A DNA stretch of 64,000 nucleotides from Bacillota bacterium (GTDB lineage Bacteria; Bacillota; Clostridia; Lachnospirales; Lachnospiraceae): positions 186,001 to 250,000 of the forward strand of contig JAEWJZ010000030.1 in assembly GCA_023386315.1 (NCBI GenBank), read 5' to 3'. A model generated the notes under the pieces. The model was not told the DNA's origin. It ran no database searches and saw only the letters and a program-made list of their open reading frames with translations. This document shows positions 7,671-16,043 of the stretch, piece by piece. The position numbers and the translations under genes are program-made. How positions within the stretch are numbered: the stretch's first letter is position 1; the number at the start of each line of letters is the position of its first letter.

Positions 7671-9854
7671 ATGTCAATTAAAATTGCATTAGCAGGTAAT
7701 CCCAACTGCGGTAAGACGACGTTGTTTAATGCACTGACGGGATCAAATCAGTTTGTGGGGAACTGGCCAGGCGTTACCGTAGAGAAAAAAGAAGGAAAAT
7801 TAAAAGGCCATAAAGATGTAATTATCATGGACCTTCCGGGTATTTATTCTCTCTCTCCCTACACACTGGAAGAAGTGGTGGCGAGAAATTATTTAATCGG
7901 AGAGCGGCCTGATGCGATTTTGAATATCGTGGACGGTACCAACATAGAACGAAATTTATACTTATCCACCCAGCTTATGGAACTTGGAATTCCTGTTATC
8001 ATGGCAGTCAACATGATGGACATCGTGGAAAAGAGCGGGGATAAGATTCATATAAACAAATTAAGTGAAAAGCTTGGCTGTGAAGTAGTGGAGATATCCG
8101 CGCTTAAGGGAACCGGAATTCAGAAAGCCGCTGAAAAAGCAGTGACGCTTGCGTCCCAGAAGAACAGTAAACCGCCTGTACATAAATTTGCAGTTGAAGT
8201 AGAATCGGTTCTGGATTCCATTGAGGAAAAGCTGGGCAGTGACATTCCCGAAGAACAGAAGCGCTTCTTTGCGATTAAGCTGCTGGAAAAGGATGAAAAA
8301 ATCCAGACTCAGATGAAACGTGTGCCTGATGTGACAGAAGAGATCACAAGGATTGAGCGTGAACTGGATGATGATACAGAGAGTATTATTACAAATGAGC
8401 GGTATGTGTATATCTCCTCCATCATTGACCAGTGTTTTACAAGAAGCAAAAAAAATAAACTTACGATTTCCGATAAAATCGACCGGATTGTTACCAACCG
8501 GTTTCTGGCACTTCCTATCTTTGCGGCTGTGATGTTTATTGTTTATTATGCTTCTGTTACAACGGTAGGATCCTGGGCAACTGATTGGGTAAATGACAGC
8601 CTTTTTGGTGACGAAATGAGTATTTTCGGTCTTCAGCTTCCTGGCATACCAGTCATGGCGGGGAACTTTTTAAATGCAATTGGCTGTGCAGGCTGGCTTC
8701 AGGGGTTGTTGATTAAGGGTATTATTGCAGGCGTGGGTGCGGTTCTTGGTTTTGTACCTCAGATGCTGGTACTTTTTATCTTCCTTGCGTTTTTGGAGAG
8801 CTGTGGTTATATGGCTCGTGTTGCGTTTATTATGGACCGCGTTTTCCGCAAATTTGGTCTCTCCGGAAAGTCTTTTATCCCGATGCTGATCGGCAGCGGC
8901 TGTGGCGTGCCGGGTATTATGGCATCACGAACCATTGAAAATGACCGTGACCGTAAGATGACAATTATAACAACAACCTTTATTCCCTGTGGTGCCAAGC
9001 TTCCTATTATAGCACTGATTGCAGGCGCTCTTTTCAACGGAGCTTCCTGGGTTGCACCAAGTGCCTATTTCGTGGGAATTGCAGCGATTATCTGTTCCGG
9101 TATCATTTTAAAAAAGACCAGAATGTTTGCTGGTGATCCGGCTCCTTTCGTTATGGAACTTCCGGCTTACCATATGCCTACAGTGGCAAATGTTTTAAGA
9201 AGTATGTGGGAACGAGGCTGGTCCTTTATTAAGAAAGCAGGAACCATTATTTTATTATCTACCATTGTTGTTTGGTTTGCTTCTTATTTTGGCTGGGTAG
9301 ACGGTCAGTTTAGAATGCTGGAAGCGATAGAACTTGACCACAGCATTCTTGCAAAGCTTGGAAGTACAATCAGCTGGCTCTTCATTCCTCTTGGCTGGGG
9401 AAACTGGAAGTCTGCAGTAGCGGCCATCACCGGACTGGTAGCAAAAGAAAATGTAGTTGGAACCTTTGGTATTCTCTACGGTTTTGCTGAAGTTGCAGAA
9501 GACGGTTCTGAGATCTGGGGTACGCTTGCAGGCAGTATGACAGCAGTTGCCGCTTATTCCTTCCTTGTATTTAATCTTCTCTGTGCACCATGCTTTGCTG
9601 CAATGGGAGCAATCAAACGGGAGATGAATAATGCCAGATGGTTCTGGTTTGCAGTGGGATATCAGACGATTCTGGCTTATGTAGTAGCGCTTTGCGTTTA
9701 TCAGGTAGGAACCTTAATAACGACCGGATCCTTTGGATTCTTTACCGCAGTGGCATTTGCACTCATTGCAGGCTTCATCTATCTGCTTGTCAGACCTTTA
9801 AAAGAAAAAAGCGGATCAAAAGTAAAATTAACAAGTGTCGCCGGTGCCAAATAA
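7671..9854 (+). CDS. feoB: Ferrous iron transport protein B
   Basis: The 727-aa membrane protein imports Fe(II). The N-terminal G-protein domain has G1 GNPNCGKTTLFN (residues 9-20), G3 DLPGIYS and G4 NMMD. A helical GDI-like region follows, then the membrane part with the Gate motifs (GSGCGVPGIMASR, FIPCGAKLPI, GLVAKENVVGTFGILYG, LCAPCFAA). Length is normal. AGAAAGAGGTAG precedes the ATG. It lies downstream of two feoA genes and upstream of a Cys-rich membrane peptide, forming a complete clostridial Feo system. Confidence 0.97.
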   Translation: MSIKIALAGNPNCGKTTLFNALTGSNQFVGNWPGVTVEKKEGKLKGHKDVIIMDLPGIYSLSPYTLEEVVARNYLIGERPDAILNIVDGTNIERNLYLSTQLMELGIPVIMAVNMMDIVEKSGDKIHINKLSEKLGCEVVEISALKGTGIQKAAEKAVTLASQKNSKPPVHKFAVEVESVLDSIEEKLGSDIPEEQKRFFAIKLLEKDEKIQTQMKRVPDVTEEITRIERELDDDTESIITNERYVYISSIIDQCFTRSKKNKLTISDKIDRIVTNRFLALPIFAAVMFIVYYASVTTVGSWATDWVNDSLFGDEMSIFGLQLPGIPVMAGNFLNAIGCAGWLQGLLIKGIIAGVGAVLGFVPQMLVLFIFLAFLESCGYMARVAFIMDRVFRKFGLSGKSFIPMLIGSGCGVPGIMASRTIENDRDRKMTIITTTFIPCGAKLPIIALIAGALFNGASWVAPSAYFVGIAAIICSGIILKKTRMFAGDPAPFVMELPAYHMPTVANVLRSMWERGWSFIKKAGTIILLSTIVVWFASYFGWVDGQFRMLEAIELDHSILAKLGSTISWLFIPLGWGNWKSAVAAITGLVAKENVVGTFGILYGFAEVAEDGSEIWGTLAGSMTAVAAYSFLVFNLLCAPCFAAMGAIKREMNNARWFWFAVGYQTILAYVVALCVYQVGTLITTGSFGFFTAVAFALIAGFIYLLVRPLKEKSGSKVKLTSVAGAK

Positions 9855-9872
9855 TCCGGCAATCATAAAAAA

Positions 9873-9897
9873 GAGCCTGCATTGTTTATGCAGGCTC
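9873..9897 (+). other. Intercistronic hairpin after feoB
   Basis: A perfect 9-bp stem GAGCCTGCA / TGCAGGCTC with a 7-nt loop lies between feoB and the small downstream gene. No T-run follows, so it is more likely an mRNA-processing or stabilising structure than a terminator. Confidence 0.6.
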
Positions 9898-9917
9898 AAG
9901 ATATCAGGAGGTATCAT

Positions 9918-10055
9918 ATGGGAACATTAGCAGTATCAGCAGTTGTCATCGGAGTGGTGGCAATGATTATAAGAAGCATGATTCGAGATAAGAAAAACGG
10001 AAAATCCATTCAGTGCGGCGGGCAGTGCAAGGACTGCGGAGGACATTGCCACTAA
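9918..10055 (+). CDS. FeoB-associated Cys-rich membrane protein
   Basis: This 45-aa protein begins MGTLAVSAVVIGVVAMIIR, a single membrane helix, and continues with a basic stretch and the tail CGGQCKDCGGHCH. The size, the N-terminal helix and the CxxxCxxCxxxC tail match the small proteins encoded next to feoB in Firmicutes. They are thought to act with FeoB, perhaps binding Fe(II) at the membrane. Ribosome-binding site AGGAGG lies 8 bp before the ATG. Confidence 0.88.
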   Translation: MGTLAVSAVVIGVVAMIIRSMIRDKKNGKSIQCGGQCKDCGGHCH

Positions 10056-10109
10056 CAGGCTGATGTATGATTTTCGTACTATATAATACTTCTAAACGGA
10101 GGTGTAAAA

Positions 10110-10601
10110 ATGGAAATTCACACAAACATTACTGAAAAGAGAAAAACAGCTGACTCCAGAAGCTATCACAGAACCAAGATGCAGAAGGAGCTTATTATTG
10201 AAAGACTAAAGGGCAAGGGTTGCAGAATCACAAAGCAGCGTCTCACTCTTTTAGATATTATTCTGGAACATGAATGTTCCAGCTGTAAAGAAATCTATTA
10301 TAAAGCTTCAAGAGTTGATGAGAGCATCGGTGCGGCAACGGTCTATCGTATGGTAAATGTCCTGGAAGAAATCGGAGCGATCAGCAGAAAGAACATGTAT
10401 AAGATCGCTTATTCCGACAGCTGTTCCATGGAGGATGCCTGTACTGTTATACTGGATGATCAGACCACCTTTCATCTGTCTGCCAAAAACTGGAATTCTG
10501 TTGTAAAAGCAGGATTATCAGCCTGCGGTTATTTAGATAATCAGAAAATAGCCTCAATTTCCATAAAGCCTTGTGAATGTGAAAATGCCGGTTGTTATTA
10601 A
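10110..10601 (+). CDS. Atypical Fur-family transcriptional regulator
   Basis: The 163-aa protein has a Fur-type winged helix (GCRITKQRLTLLDIILEHECSSCKEIYYKA, then GAATVYRMVNVLEEIGAI). The usual His-rich metal motif (HHHxH) and the paired CxxC motifs of the dimerisation domain are missing. Instead there are Cys-containing segments CSMEDAC and a C-terminal CECENAGC. It may sense iron, another metal or a thiol signal. It lies just after the feo operon and before a GTTAG-N6-CTAAC dyad, so control of feo is plausible but inferred. An AACGGAGGTG ribosome-binding site precedes the ATG. Confidence 0.82.
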   Translation: MEIHTNITEKRKTADSRSYHRTKMQKELIIERLKGKGCRITKQRLTLLDIILEHECSSCKEIYYKASRVDESIGAATVYRMVNVLEEIGAISRKNMYKIAYSDSCSMEDACTVILDDQTTFHLSAKNWNSVVKAGLSACGYLDNQKIASISIKPCECENAGCY

Positions 10602-10607
10602 TTTTGA

Positions 10608-10623
10608 GTTAGCGGATGCTAAC
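10608..10623. promoter_or_regulatory. GTTAG-N6-CTAAC operator-like dyad after the Fur-like gene
   Basis: GTTAGC, four bases, GCTAAC is a perfect 6-bp inverted repeat with the same half-site and spacing as the dyad on the feo promoter. It lies in the 45-bp gap between the Fur-like gene and the HD-GYP gene. Confidence 0.5.
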
Positions 10624-10646
10624 TTGTAAAGCGGGTATAGAAGAAC

Positions 10647-11261
10647 ATGAAAAATGAATCAGGTTTTGAGTTATGCAAAAACGGCATTGATTATCATGAA
10701 ATCATCGAATGCATCGTCAGTGCATTGGACGCCAAAGATCCCTATACGGCGGGGCATTCTCAAAGGGTCAGCGATATGGCGCTGGCCCTTTCCGGGTTTT
10801 TAAAGCTTGAAAGAGAAGAAACGGAACGGATTCACATAGCCGCTCATCTTCATGATATTGGTAAGATCGGAGTTCCTGATGCAGTATTAAATAAACCTGA
10901 CAGGCTTTCTCCGGACGAATGGACAGCCATGAAAAAGCACCCCCAGACAGGTGCCCAGATTTTAAGCAAGTCCCGTCATTTAAATGAACTGAAAGACATT
11001 GTTCTTCATCATCATGAACGGTATGACGGAACAGGCTATCCTTACGGACTGAAGGGAGATGAGATTCCGCTTGGGGCCAGGATCATCTCTGTCTGTGATT
11101 CTATCGATGCCATGACCTCGGACAGGGGATACCGGGATGCCTATTCACTGAAGTATTGCTATGAGGAAATAAAGAAGAATTTAGGCATCATGTATGATCC
11201 CTGTATTGGAGCTACGGCATTGGAACATTGGGCTGAACTTACAAAATATGTGGCGGACTGA
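10647..11261 (+). CDS. HD-GYP domain phosphohydrolase
   Basis: The 204-aa protein is essentially one HD-GYP domain. The HD pair is at residues 69-70 (AAHLHDIGKIGVPDAVLNKP) and the extended motif HHERYDGTGYPYGLKGDEIP follows. Canonical members hydrolyse cyclic di-GMP; diverged ones act on other signals or act only through protein contact. No sensor domain is attached. It lies after a Fur-like gene and an operator-like dyad, so it may be metal-regulated, but this is inference. Confidence 0.87.
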   Translation: MKNESGFELCKNGIDYHEIIECIVSALDAKDPYTAGHSQRVSDMALALSGFLKLEREETERIHIAAHLHDIGKIGVPDAVLNKPDRLSPDEWTAMKKHPQTGAQILSKSRHLNELKDIVLHHHERYDGTGYPYGLKGDEIPLGARIISVCDSIDAMTSDRGYRDAYSLKYCYEEIKKNLGIMYDPCIGATALEHWAELTKYVAD

Positions 11262-11360
11262 TTTGTGGATTTTGATACTTGTTATTCTGATAAAATCGTG
11301 CTAACCTAGGAAGAAGTGGGATATTTTCCCATAAAAATTAACAGCAAAGGATTTGGATGA

Positions 11361-12770
11361 ATGAACAGGAAACAGAGTCATGCAGGTACCGTAGGGATAA
11401 TTGCTTTTCTGACAGCAGTTTTTATGCTGGCAGGAGCTATAACTGCACTGGCAGATGATGCTTCTAAGTTTGTGCCCGGAACAAAGATCAACGGAGTTTT
11501 GGTGGGAGGTATGACTGTAGAGGAGGCAAAGGTACAGATAGAAGGTTTTTATGGAAGAGAGTATCAGCTTACCATAAAAGAAAAGGGAGGTGCCTCTGAA
11601 GTAATTAAGGGATCAGATATTCAGTATCAGGTAGTGATCACCGACGGACTTCAGAATATACTGGCCCAGCAGAACAATAACGGACGGGTGGCAGGTCCTG
11701 ATATTGACAACAGCAGTGTCCTGAAAAGCACGGTGACCTATCAGGAAGAGAAGCTGAAAGAACGGCTGGATTCTCTTGCCTGTGTAAGCAGTAAGGATAT
11801 TGTGGTTACACAAAACGCAAAGATCACGGACTGGCAGGAGGGACAGCCCTTCACAGTGATTCCTGAGATTCAGGGGAACAGCGTAAACAGAAAGAAACTT
11901 GACGAAGCAGTCCGGGCTGCATTAACCCAGGAGATCAGGCAGATCAGTCTGGAGGAAAAAAACTGTTATGACACCATTACCGTGACATCACAGGACTCAG
12001 GGCTGGCAGCCAGATGTGCGGCGCTTAACCAGATCAGGGAGATGAAAGTCACATATTTATTTGGCAGTCAGTCAGAAGTGCTTTCAGGAGAACAGCTCTG
12101 TACATGGATTGAAGGCTCGGACCAGACAGGTATCCATATAAGCGGGGCAAAAGCTGCAGAATATATCCAGTCACTGGCAGGAAAGTATGATACGGCTGGA
12201 AAAGCACGGCCGTTTAAAGCAGCTGACGGCAGGGATTTGTCTCTTTCCGGTGCATACGGCTGGCGGATCAATCAGGAAGCGGAGACGCAGGCGCTCATTG
12301 CCATTGTTCAGAGCGGACAAAGCCAGGAGAGGACTCCCCAGTACAGCCTTGCAGCCGCTGACCGTAATGTGGACTGGGGCGGTACTTATGTGGAAGCGGA
12401 TATGGCTGCCCAGCATGTTTATATGTATCAGAACGGCAGTGTCATATGGGATTCCCCCTGTGTTACGGGGAATGTGTCAAAGAAGCTTACTACGCCGGAA
12501 GGCATATATACCCTTGCCTATAAGCAGACAGACCGCGTACTGCGGGGTGATAAAAAACCGGACGGAACCTATGAATATGAGAGTCATGTAGATTACTGGA
12601 TGCCCTTTAACGGTGGAATCGGTTTTCATGATGCAAGCTGGAGAAGCAAATTCGGAGGTTCCATCTACCAGACAGGTGGAAGTCATGGATGTATTAATCT
12701 TCCTCCCAAAAAGGCAAAGGCTCTTTATGAGCTGATTTATACCGGAATCCCCGTTATATGCCATTATTAA
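11361..12770 (+). CDS. L,D-transpeptidase with PG-binding domains (first copy)
   Basis: The 469-aa protein starts with a signal/anchor segment (GTVGIIAFLTAVFMLAGAITALA). One or two putative peptidoglycan-binding (PG_binding_4-type) domains follow, then a C-terminal YkuD catalytic domain. The catalytic signature GFHDASWRSKF...GGSHGCINLP places the nucleophile at C444. Such enzymes make 3-3 cross-links in peptidoglycan or attach proteins to it outside the membrane. A paralogue lies 0.75 kb downstream. A strong terminator follows. Confidence 0.93.
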   Translation: MNRKQSHAGTVGIIAFLTAVFMLAGAITALADDASKFVPGTKINGVLVGGMTVEEAKVQIEGFYGREYQLTIKEKGGASEVIKGSDIQYQVVITDGLQNILAQQNNNGRVAGPDIDNSSVLKSTVTYQEEKLKERLDSLACVSSKDIVVTQNAKITDWQEGQPFTVIPEIQGNSVNRKKLDEAVRAALTQEIRQISLEEKNCYDTITVTSQDSGLAARCAALNQIREMKVTYLFGSQSEVLSGEQLCTWIEGSDQTGIHISGAKAAEYIQSLAGKYDTAGKARPFKAADGRDLSLSGAYGWRINQEAETQALIAIVQSGQSQERTPQYSLAAADRNVDWGGTYVEADMAAQHVYMYQNGSVIWDSPCVTGNVSKKLTTPEGIYTLAYKQTDRVLRGDKKPDGTYEYESHVDYWMPFNGGIGFHDASWRSKFGGSIYQTGGSHGCINLPPKKAKALYELIYTGIPVICHY

Positions 12771-12772
12771 TA

Positions 12773-12822
12773 AAAAAGCTGTCTTACGGCCTGCCAAATG
12801 GGCAGATAAGACGGCTTTTTTT
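12773..12822 (+). terminator. Terminator after the first L,D-transpeptidase
   Basis: A two-part stem (GCTGTCTTA / TAAGACGGC outside, CTGCC / GGCAG inside) is followed by seven T. The A-run before the stem could also let it act for the convergent gene on the minus strand. Confidence 0.88.
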
Positions 12823-12828
12823 ATGGGC

Positions 12829-13332
12829 TTATTCATTATCGGAGCAAAATACGATGATTTTCCAGGGCGTAATTTCGGTTGGAATATGATCGGAAGCAGT
12901 CATATAAAGAATAAAAAGATAGTGCTCACCGGGGCTGAAAAGATAATTTTGTCCGTTGGTAAGAAGAACCTGTGTGCTTCCATCTGCCGGAATATTCAGT
13001 TTTATTGTCTGTGCTGCATTTAATAAGTCTTCATCAAAATAATCCAGGGCCGCTTCATAACCATCACTGTTTTGTGCCAGAACAACAGCCTGGTACTGGG
13101 GCGGATAAATTAAGGGGACAGGTACATCGGTGTCGTATACGCCGATAATCCGTTCACCTGGACGGAATGTATGCTGATCTAAAACAAAGGTCTGGGGAGT
13201 TATGACAAAATTAATCTGCCCCAGGTTTTGTGCGTTTACAGAAAGAAGCAGGGAGCAGCTGCGGTCTGAGACGGTGGTATAAAAGGGAGAAACGGAACTG
13301 ACGACTCCGTATACAGATAAATAATTAGCCAT
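12829..13332 (-). CDS. Hypothetical protein between the L,D-transpeptidases
   Basis: The 167-aa protein is not recognised. It starts MANYLSVYGVVSSVSPFY and reads as a mostly beta protein (VITPQTFVLDQHTFRPGERIIGVYDTDVPVPLIYPPQYQAVVLAQ) without signal peptide or membrane segment; an OB-like fold is possible. Codon use is normal, no longer frame competes with it, and GGAAAG lies 10 bp before the ATG. It is convergent with the first L,D-transpeptidase and divergent from the second. The proline/tyrosine-rich middle segment may bind a ligand. Function unknown. Confidence 0.65.
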   Translation of the reverse strand: MANYLSVYGVVSSVSPFYTTVSDRSCSLLLSVNAQNLGQINFVITPQTFVLDQHTFRPGERIIGVYDTDVPVPLIYPPQYQAVVLAQNSDGYEAALDYFDEDLLNAAQTIKLNIPADGSTQVLLTNGQNYLFSPGEHYLFILYMTASDHIPTEITPWKIIVFCSDNE

Positions 13333-13453
13333 AAATTGGTTCTTTCCAATTGTTCTTATCCATATCTTATGAAGGGCAGGAAGTCAATATGAATGTTCTG
13401 GATATGTCAGGCCAAATCGTAATAAAAAAGTCAAGAAATATACCATAAATATT

Positions 13454-13483
13454 TAGACATATTTCGCGGTTATACGATATAAT
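13454..13483 (+). promoter_or_regulatory. Probable promoter of the second L,D-transpeptidase
   Basis: TAGACA (13454-13459), an 18-nt spacer and TATAAT (13478-13483) lie 40 bp before the start codon, in the 191-bp divergent gap. Confidence 0.6.
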
Positions 13484-13523
13484 AATATCTGAATAAAAAG
13501 GCTAGTTAAGAGGTAGGAAATAA

Positions 13524-15245
13524 ATGGAAAAGCAAAAACCCCACAGCAGGAAAAAAAAGTCATTGGGAATCGGGGGTCTGGCTGTAATCGGAGGCGGTTT
13601 AGTTGCCGTAGTCGCATTAATTGCGGCGCTTACATATTTACAGATCGGAAGACAGTATAAAGAGGTGTTTTTCCCCAACACCATTATCAATGGTATGGAT
13701 GCATCCAAAAAGTCCATTGATGAGGTTAAGAAGATGGTTTCATCCGGCATTGACGGTTACCAGCTTACAATTAAAGAACGGGGTGACAATACAGAGAGCA
13801 TTAAGGGCTCTGATATCGGTATGGAAGCAGTTTTTGACGGAAGTGTGGAAAAACTGCTGCAGGAACAGAAACCTCTTGAATGGGCAAAGCATATTAAGAA
13901 ATTTCAAAACTTTGATATAGGAACCCTGGTAAAATATAATCAGGATCAGTTTGATGAGGCGGTATCAAAGCTGTCCTGTTTCCAGGAAGACAAGATAAAA
14001 GAACCCCAGAATGCTGCCATTTCCCAGTATGAGTCCGGAAAAGGATATCATATTGTTGCGGCAGATGAGGGTAACCGGCCTGATCCGGAAAAGGTGAAAT
14101 CGCTGATATCGGCTGCTGTCATGGATTTAAAGACAGAAGTATCCTTAGAGGAAGGCGAGGCATATAAAAAACCCCAGATCGCAGCAGATGATCCGGATCT
14201 GGTCAGTCAGGTCCAGACCTTAAACCGTTATACCAACGTGAAAGTAACTTATAAGTTTGGCGATAAGAGAGAAATATTAAACGGCGATACCATTTCCAAA
14301 TGGGCGGGAGTAGGAGAAGACGGCAAGGCGTATTTAAGCAGTTCTGAGGTAACGGCTTATGTAAAAGAGCTGGCTTCTAAGTACGATACTGCATCGAAGG
14401 CCAAGACTCTTAACACTTCCTATGGTAAGACGGTAAAAATAACCGGAGGAAGTTATGGCTGGAAGATTGACCAGAAGGCCGAGGCCGATGAACTGGCAGG
14501 AATTATCCGCTCTGGAGAAAGCCAGGAAAGGGTTCCTGTGTATAAGCAGGAGGCCGCCAGCTTTGGAGAGAATGATTATGGCAATACCTATGTAGAAGTA
14601 AATCTCACAGCCCAGCATTTATATTTTTATAAAGACGGTAAACTGGTTCTTGATACTGATTTCGTATCTGGAAATGAATCAAAGGGCTGGTCAACACCGG
14701 CAGGAGTTTACTCCCTGTCCTATAAGCAGAAGGATGCGACCTTAAAGGGAGAGGATTACAGCACACCGGTTGCTTACTGGATGCCATTTAACGGCAACAT
14801 CGGATTTCACGACGCCACCTGGCGAAAGCAGTTTGGAGGAAGCATTTTTAAAACCAGCGGATCCCATGGCTGTGTAAACCTTCCACCTGCCATGGCCAAG
14901 ACGCTTTTTGAAAATATCCCGTCAAAAGTACCGGTGCTTTGCTACAATTTACCTGGTACGGAATCAAAAACGACCTCTAACGGTACAACGAAAACCGAAA
15001 CTGCCGGTACAACGCCGGTAGCAACGACAACAACGTCAGTTCCGGCCACCACGGCAGCGACAACAGCCGCACCAACCACGGCCGCACCGACCACGGCCGC
15101 ACCAACCACGGCAGCGCCTACAACACCTGCGGTAACAACGCCTTCCACCCAGGAAGCCCCTGTTATAGACAACCCGCAGCAGGAAGCAGGTCCCGGAGTT
15201 TCCAGGTCCACAGGTAAGAAAAAAACAGGTCCGGGTGTCAAATAA
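13524..15245 (+). CDS. L,D-transpeptidase with Thr/Ala/Pro-rich tail (second copy)
   Basis: The 573-aa protein has a basic N-terminus and one membrane helix (about residues 14-39), PG-binding domains, and a YkuD domain with catalytic signature GFHDATWRKQF...SGSHGCVNLP (nucleophile C450). About 95 residues of low-complexity tail follow, rich in Thr, Ala and Pro, including four AAPTT units, and ending in a basic tail. The layout matches the first copy closely, apart from the tail and the membrane anchor. The tail probably spans or binds the cell wall, or carries glycans. The protein is likely anchored in the membrane facing the wall. Confidence 0.93.
   Translation: MEKQKPHSRKKKSLGIGGLAVIGGGLVAVVALIAALTYLQIGRQYKEVFFPNTIINGMDASKKSIDEVKKMVSSGIDGYQLTIKERGDNTESIKGSDIGMEAVFDGSVEKLLQEQKPLEWAKHIKKFQNFDIGTLVKYNQDQFDEAVSKLSCFQEDKIKEPQNAAISQYESGKGYHIVAADEGNRPDPEKVKSLISAAVMDLKTEVSLEEGEAYKKPQIAADDPDLVSQVQTLNRYTNVKVTYKFGDKREILNGDTISKWAGVGEDGKAYLSSSEVTAYVKELASKYDTASKAKTLNTSYGKTVKITGGSYGWKIDQKAEADELAGIIRSGESQERVPVYKQEAASFGENDYGNTYVEVNLTAQHLYFYKDGKLVLDTDFVSGNESKGWSTPAGVYSLSYKQKDATLKGEDYSTPVAYWMPFNGNIGFHDATWRKQFGGSIFKTSGSHGCVNLPPAMAKTLFENIPSKVPVLCYNLPGTESKTTSNGTTKTETAGTTPVATTTTSVPATTAATTAAPTTAAPTTAAPTTAAPTTPAVTTPSTQEAPVIDNPQQEAGPGVSRSTGKKKTGPGVK
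15066..15125 (+). repeat. Four 15-bp tandem units coding AAPTT
   Basis: Three units differ at one base or not at all, and the fourth is diverged by synonymous changes. They code the repeated peptide AAPTT in the tail of the second L,D-transpeptidase. In-frame repeats like this change copy number by slippage, so strain variation in tail length is likely. Confidence 0.9.
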
Positions 15246-15260
15246 GGAGATTGATTAACC

Positions 15261-15536
15261 ATGCTTAATAAGGAAACCTTTGTACCAATCCAGTTTTTTA
15301 AAAAAGAGGCTTATACGGGAAGCATGAATGGAATGCGGTATCGGATTAATAAGGAAGAAGAGGGGCTTTTAGTTACCGTATATCCCCAGCCATACTGTTA
15401 TGAGGCAACTCCTGATGAAAAAAAGACGAAAGCAGTTTTTCCTTTTTCAGAGGAAGGAAGAGAGCAGGCTTTGGAATGGATCAATGAACAGTTTACTGAG
15501 AAACAGGATCTATGGTCAGCTGCCATAAGAAAATAA
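15261..15536 (+). CDS. Small conserved hypothetical protein
   Basis: The 91-aa protein is soluble and shows no signal peptide. It has a beta-rich first half (GMRYRINKEEEGLLVTVYPQPY) and a helical acidic second half (FSEEGREQALEWINEQFTEKQDLW). AAGGAGATTG precedes the ATG and it starts 15 bp after the L,D-transpeptidase stop, so it is cotranscribed with it. I do not recognise a functional family. Confidence 0.72.
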   Translation: MLNKETFVPIQFFKKEAYTGSMNGMRYRINKEEEGLLVTVYPQPYCYEATPDEKKTKAVFPFSEEGREQALEWINEQFTEKQDLWSAAIRK

Positions 15537-15562
15537 ACAGGAACTTAAAATTTTAAAAAAGT

Positions 15563-15609
15563 AAGGAGCTGTCTTGTCACCTGACATTTGGTTGACAAGG
15601 CAGCTCCTT
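15563..15609 (+). terminator. Long hairpin after the L,D-transpeptidase operon
   Basis: A 17-bp stem (AAGGAGCTG continued by TCTTGTCA, one G-U pair) with a 13-nt loop. The T-run after it is short (TTT) while an A-run precedes it, so it may end transcription only weakly, or act better on the minus strand. It lies 34 bp before the next coding start. Confidence 0.6.
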
Positions 15610-15642
15610 TGTGCTAAATTCAGAGCAGAGAAAAGGAAGGAG

Positions 15643-16029
15643 ATGGTAATTTTGGCTGAAATCATGCCCCATATCAGGCTGTCAGTCGGTCAGGCAGCGC
15701 CCTATGCTCTGCTGCCGGGGGATCCGGCCCGCTTAGACCGGATTAGCCACGACAGCTTTTACATCGATCATGAAGAGGAAATCTGCGCTTACTGGTCAGG
15801 GAAAGGCGTGCTGGGATCTGACATGGAAACGGCTGCCGTATTTGTGACAGGAGGCCTGCGCGGGGTTAAAACGGCGTCCATACTGAATACAGTGGTGGAA
15901 TATCAGGAAGAACTCTCAGAACAGATTAACAGCTATACAGACGGCGAATCTGCCATGATGAGAGGAGAACAGCTGGAGATTCTTACTGCGCTGGATGCGT
16001 TTGTACGATTGAATCAATCAGGATCATGA
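15643..16029 (+). pseudogene. udp: Uridine phosphorylase remnant with in-frame internal deletion
   Basis: The 128-aa frame starts behind GGAAGGAG. It joins an N-terminal nucleoside phosphorylase segment (MPHIRLSVGQAAPYALLPGDPARLDRI) directly to the C-terminal part (SHDSFYIDHEEEICAYWS, VLGSDMETAAVF, GLRGVKTASILN). A full clostridial Udp is about 260 aa; roughly 130 residues, including the phosphate-binding GIGGPS region and the IGSCG core, are missing at about nt 15744/15745. Enzyme activity is therefore unlikely. The frame is otherwise open and its stop overlaps the next start region. It heads an ECF transporter operon. Confidence 0.82.
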
Positions 16030-16043
16030 ATGGAGGAAATGAG

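Noticed and set aside
9873..9897. Hairpin after feoB as a terminator
   Set aside because: No T-run follows, and the next small gene belongs functionally to feo.
15066..15125. Short regular repeats that could suggest a CRISPR array
   Set aside because: The units are contiguous 15-bp codon repeats in frame, with no spacers, inside a cell-wall protein tail. The 44-nt repeats at 25997-26092 were rejected for the same reason (only two copies, 8-bp gap).
14942..15262. Minus-strand frame rich in Val and Ala
   Set aside because: It is the shadow of the Thr/Ala/Pro repeat of the transpeptidase tail.
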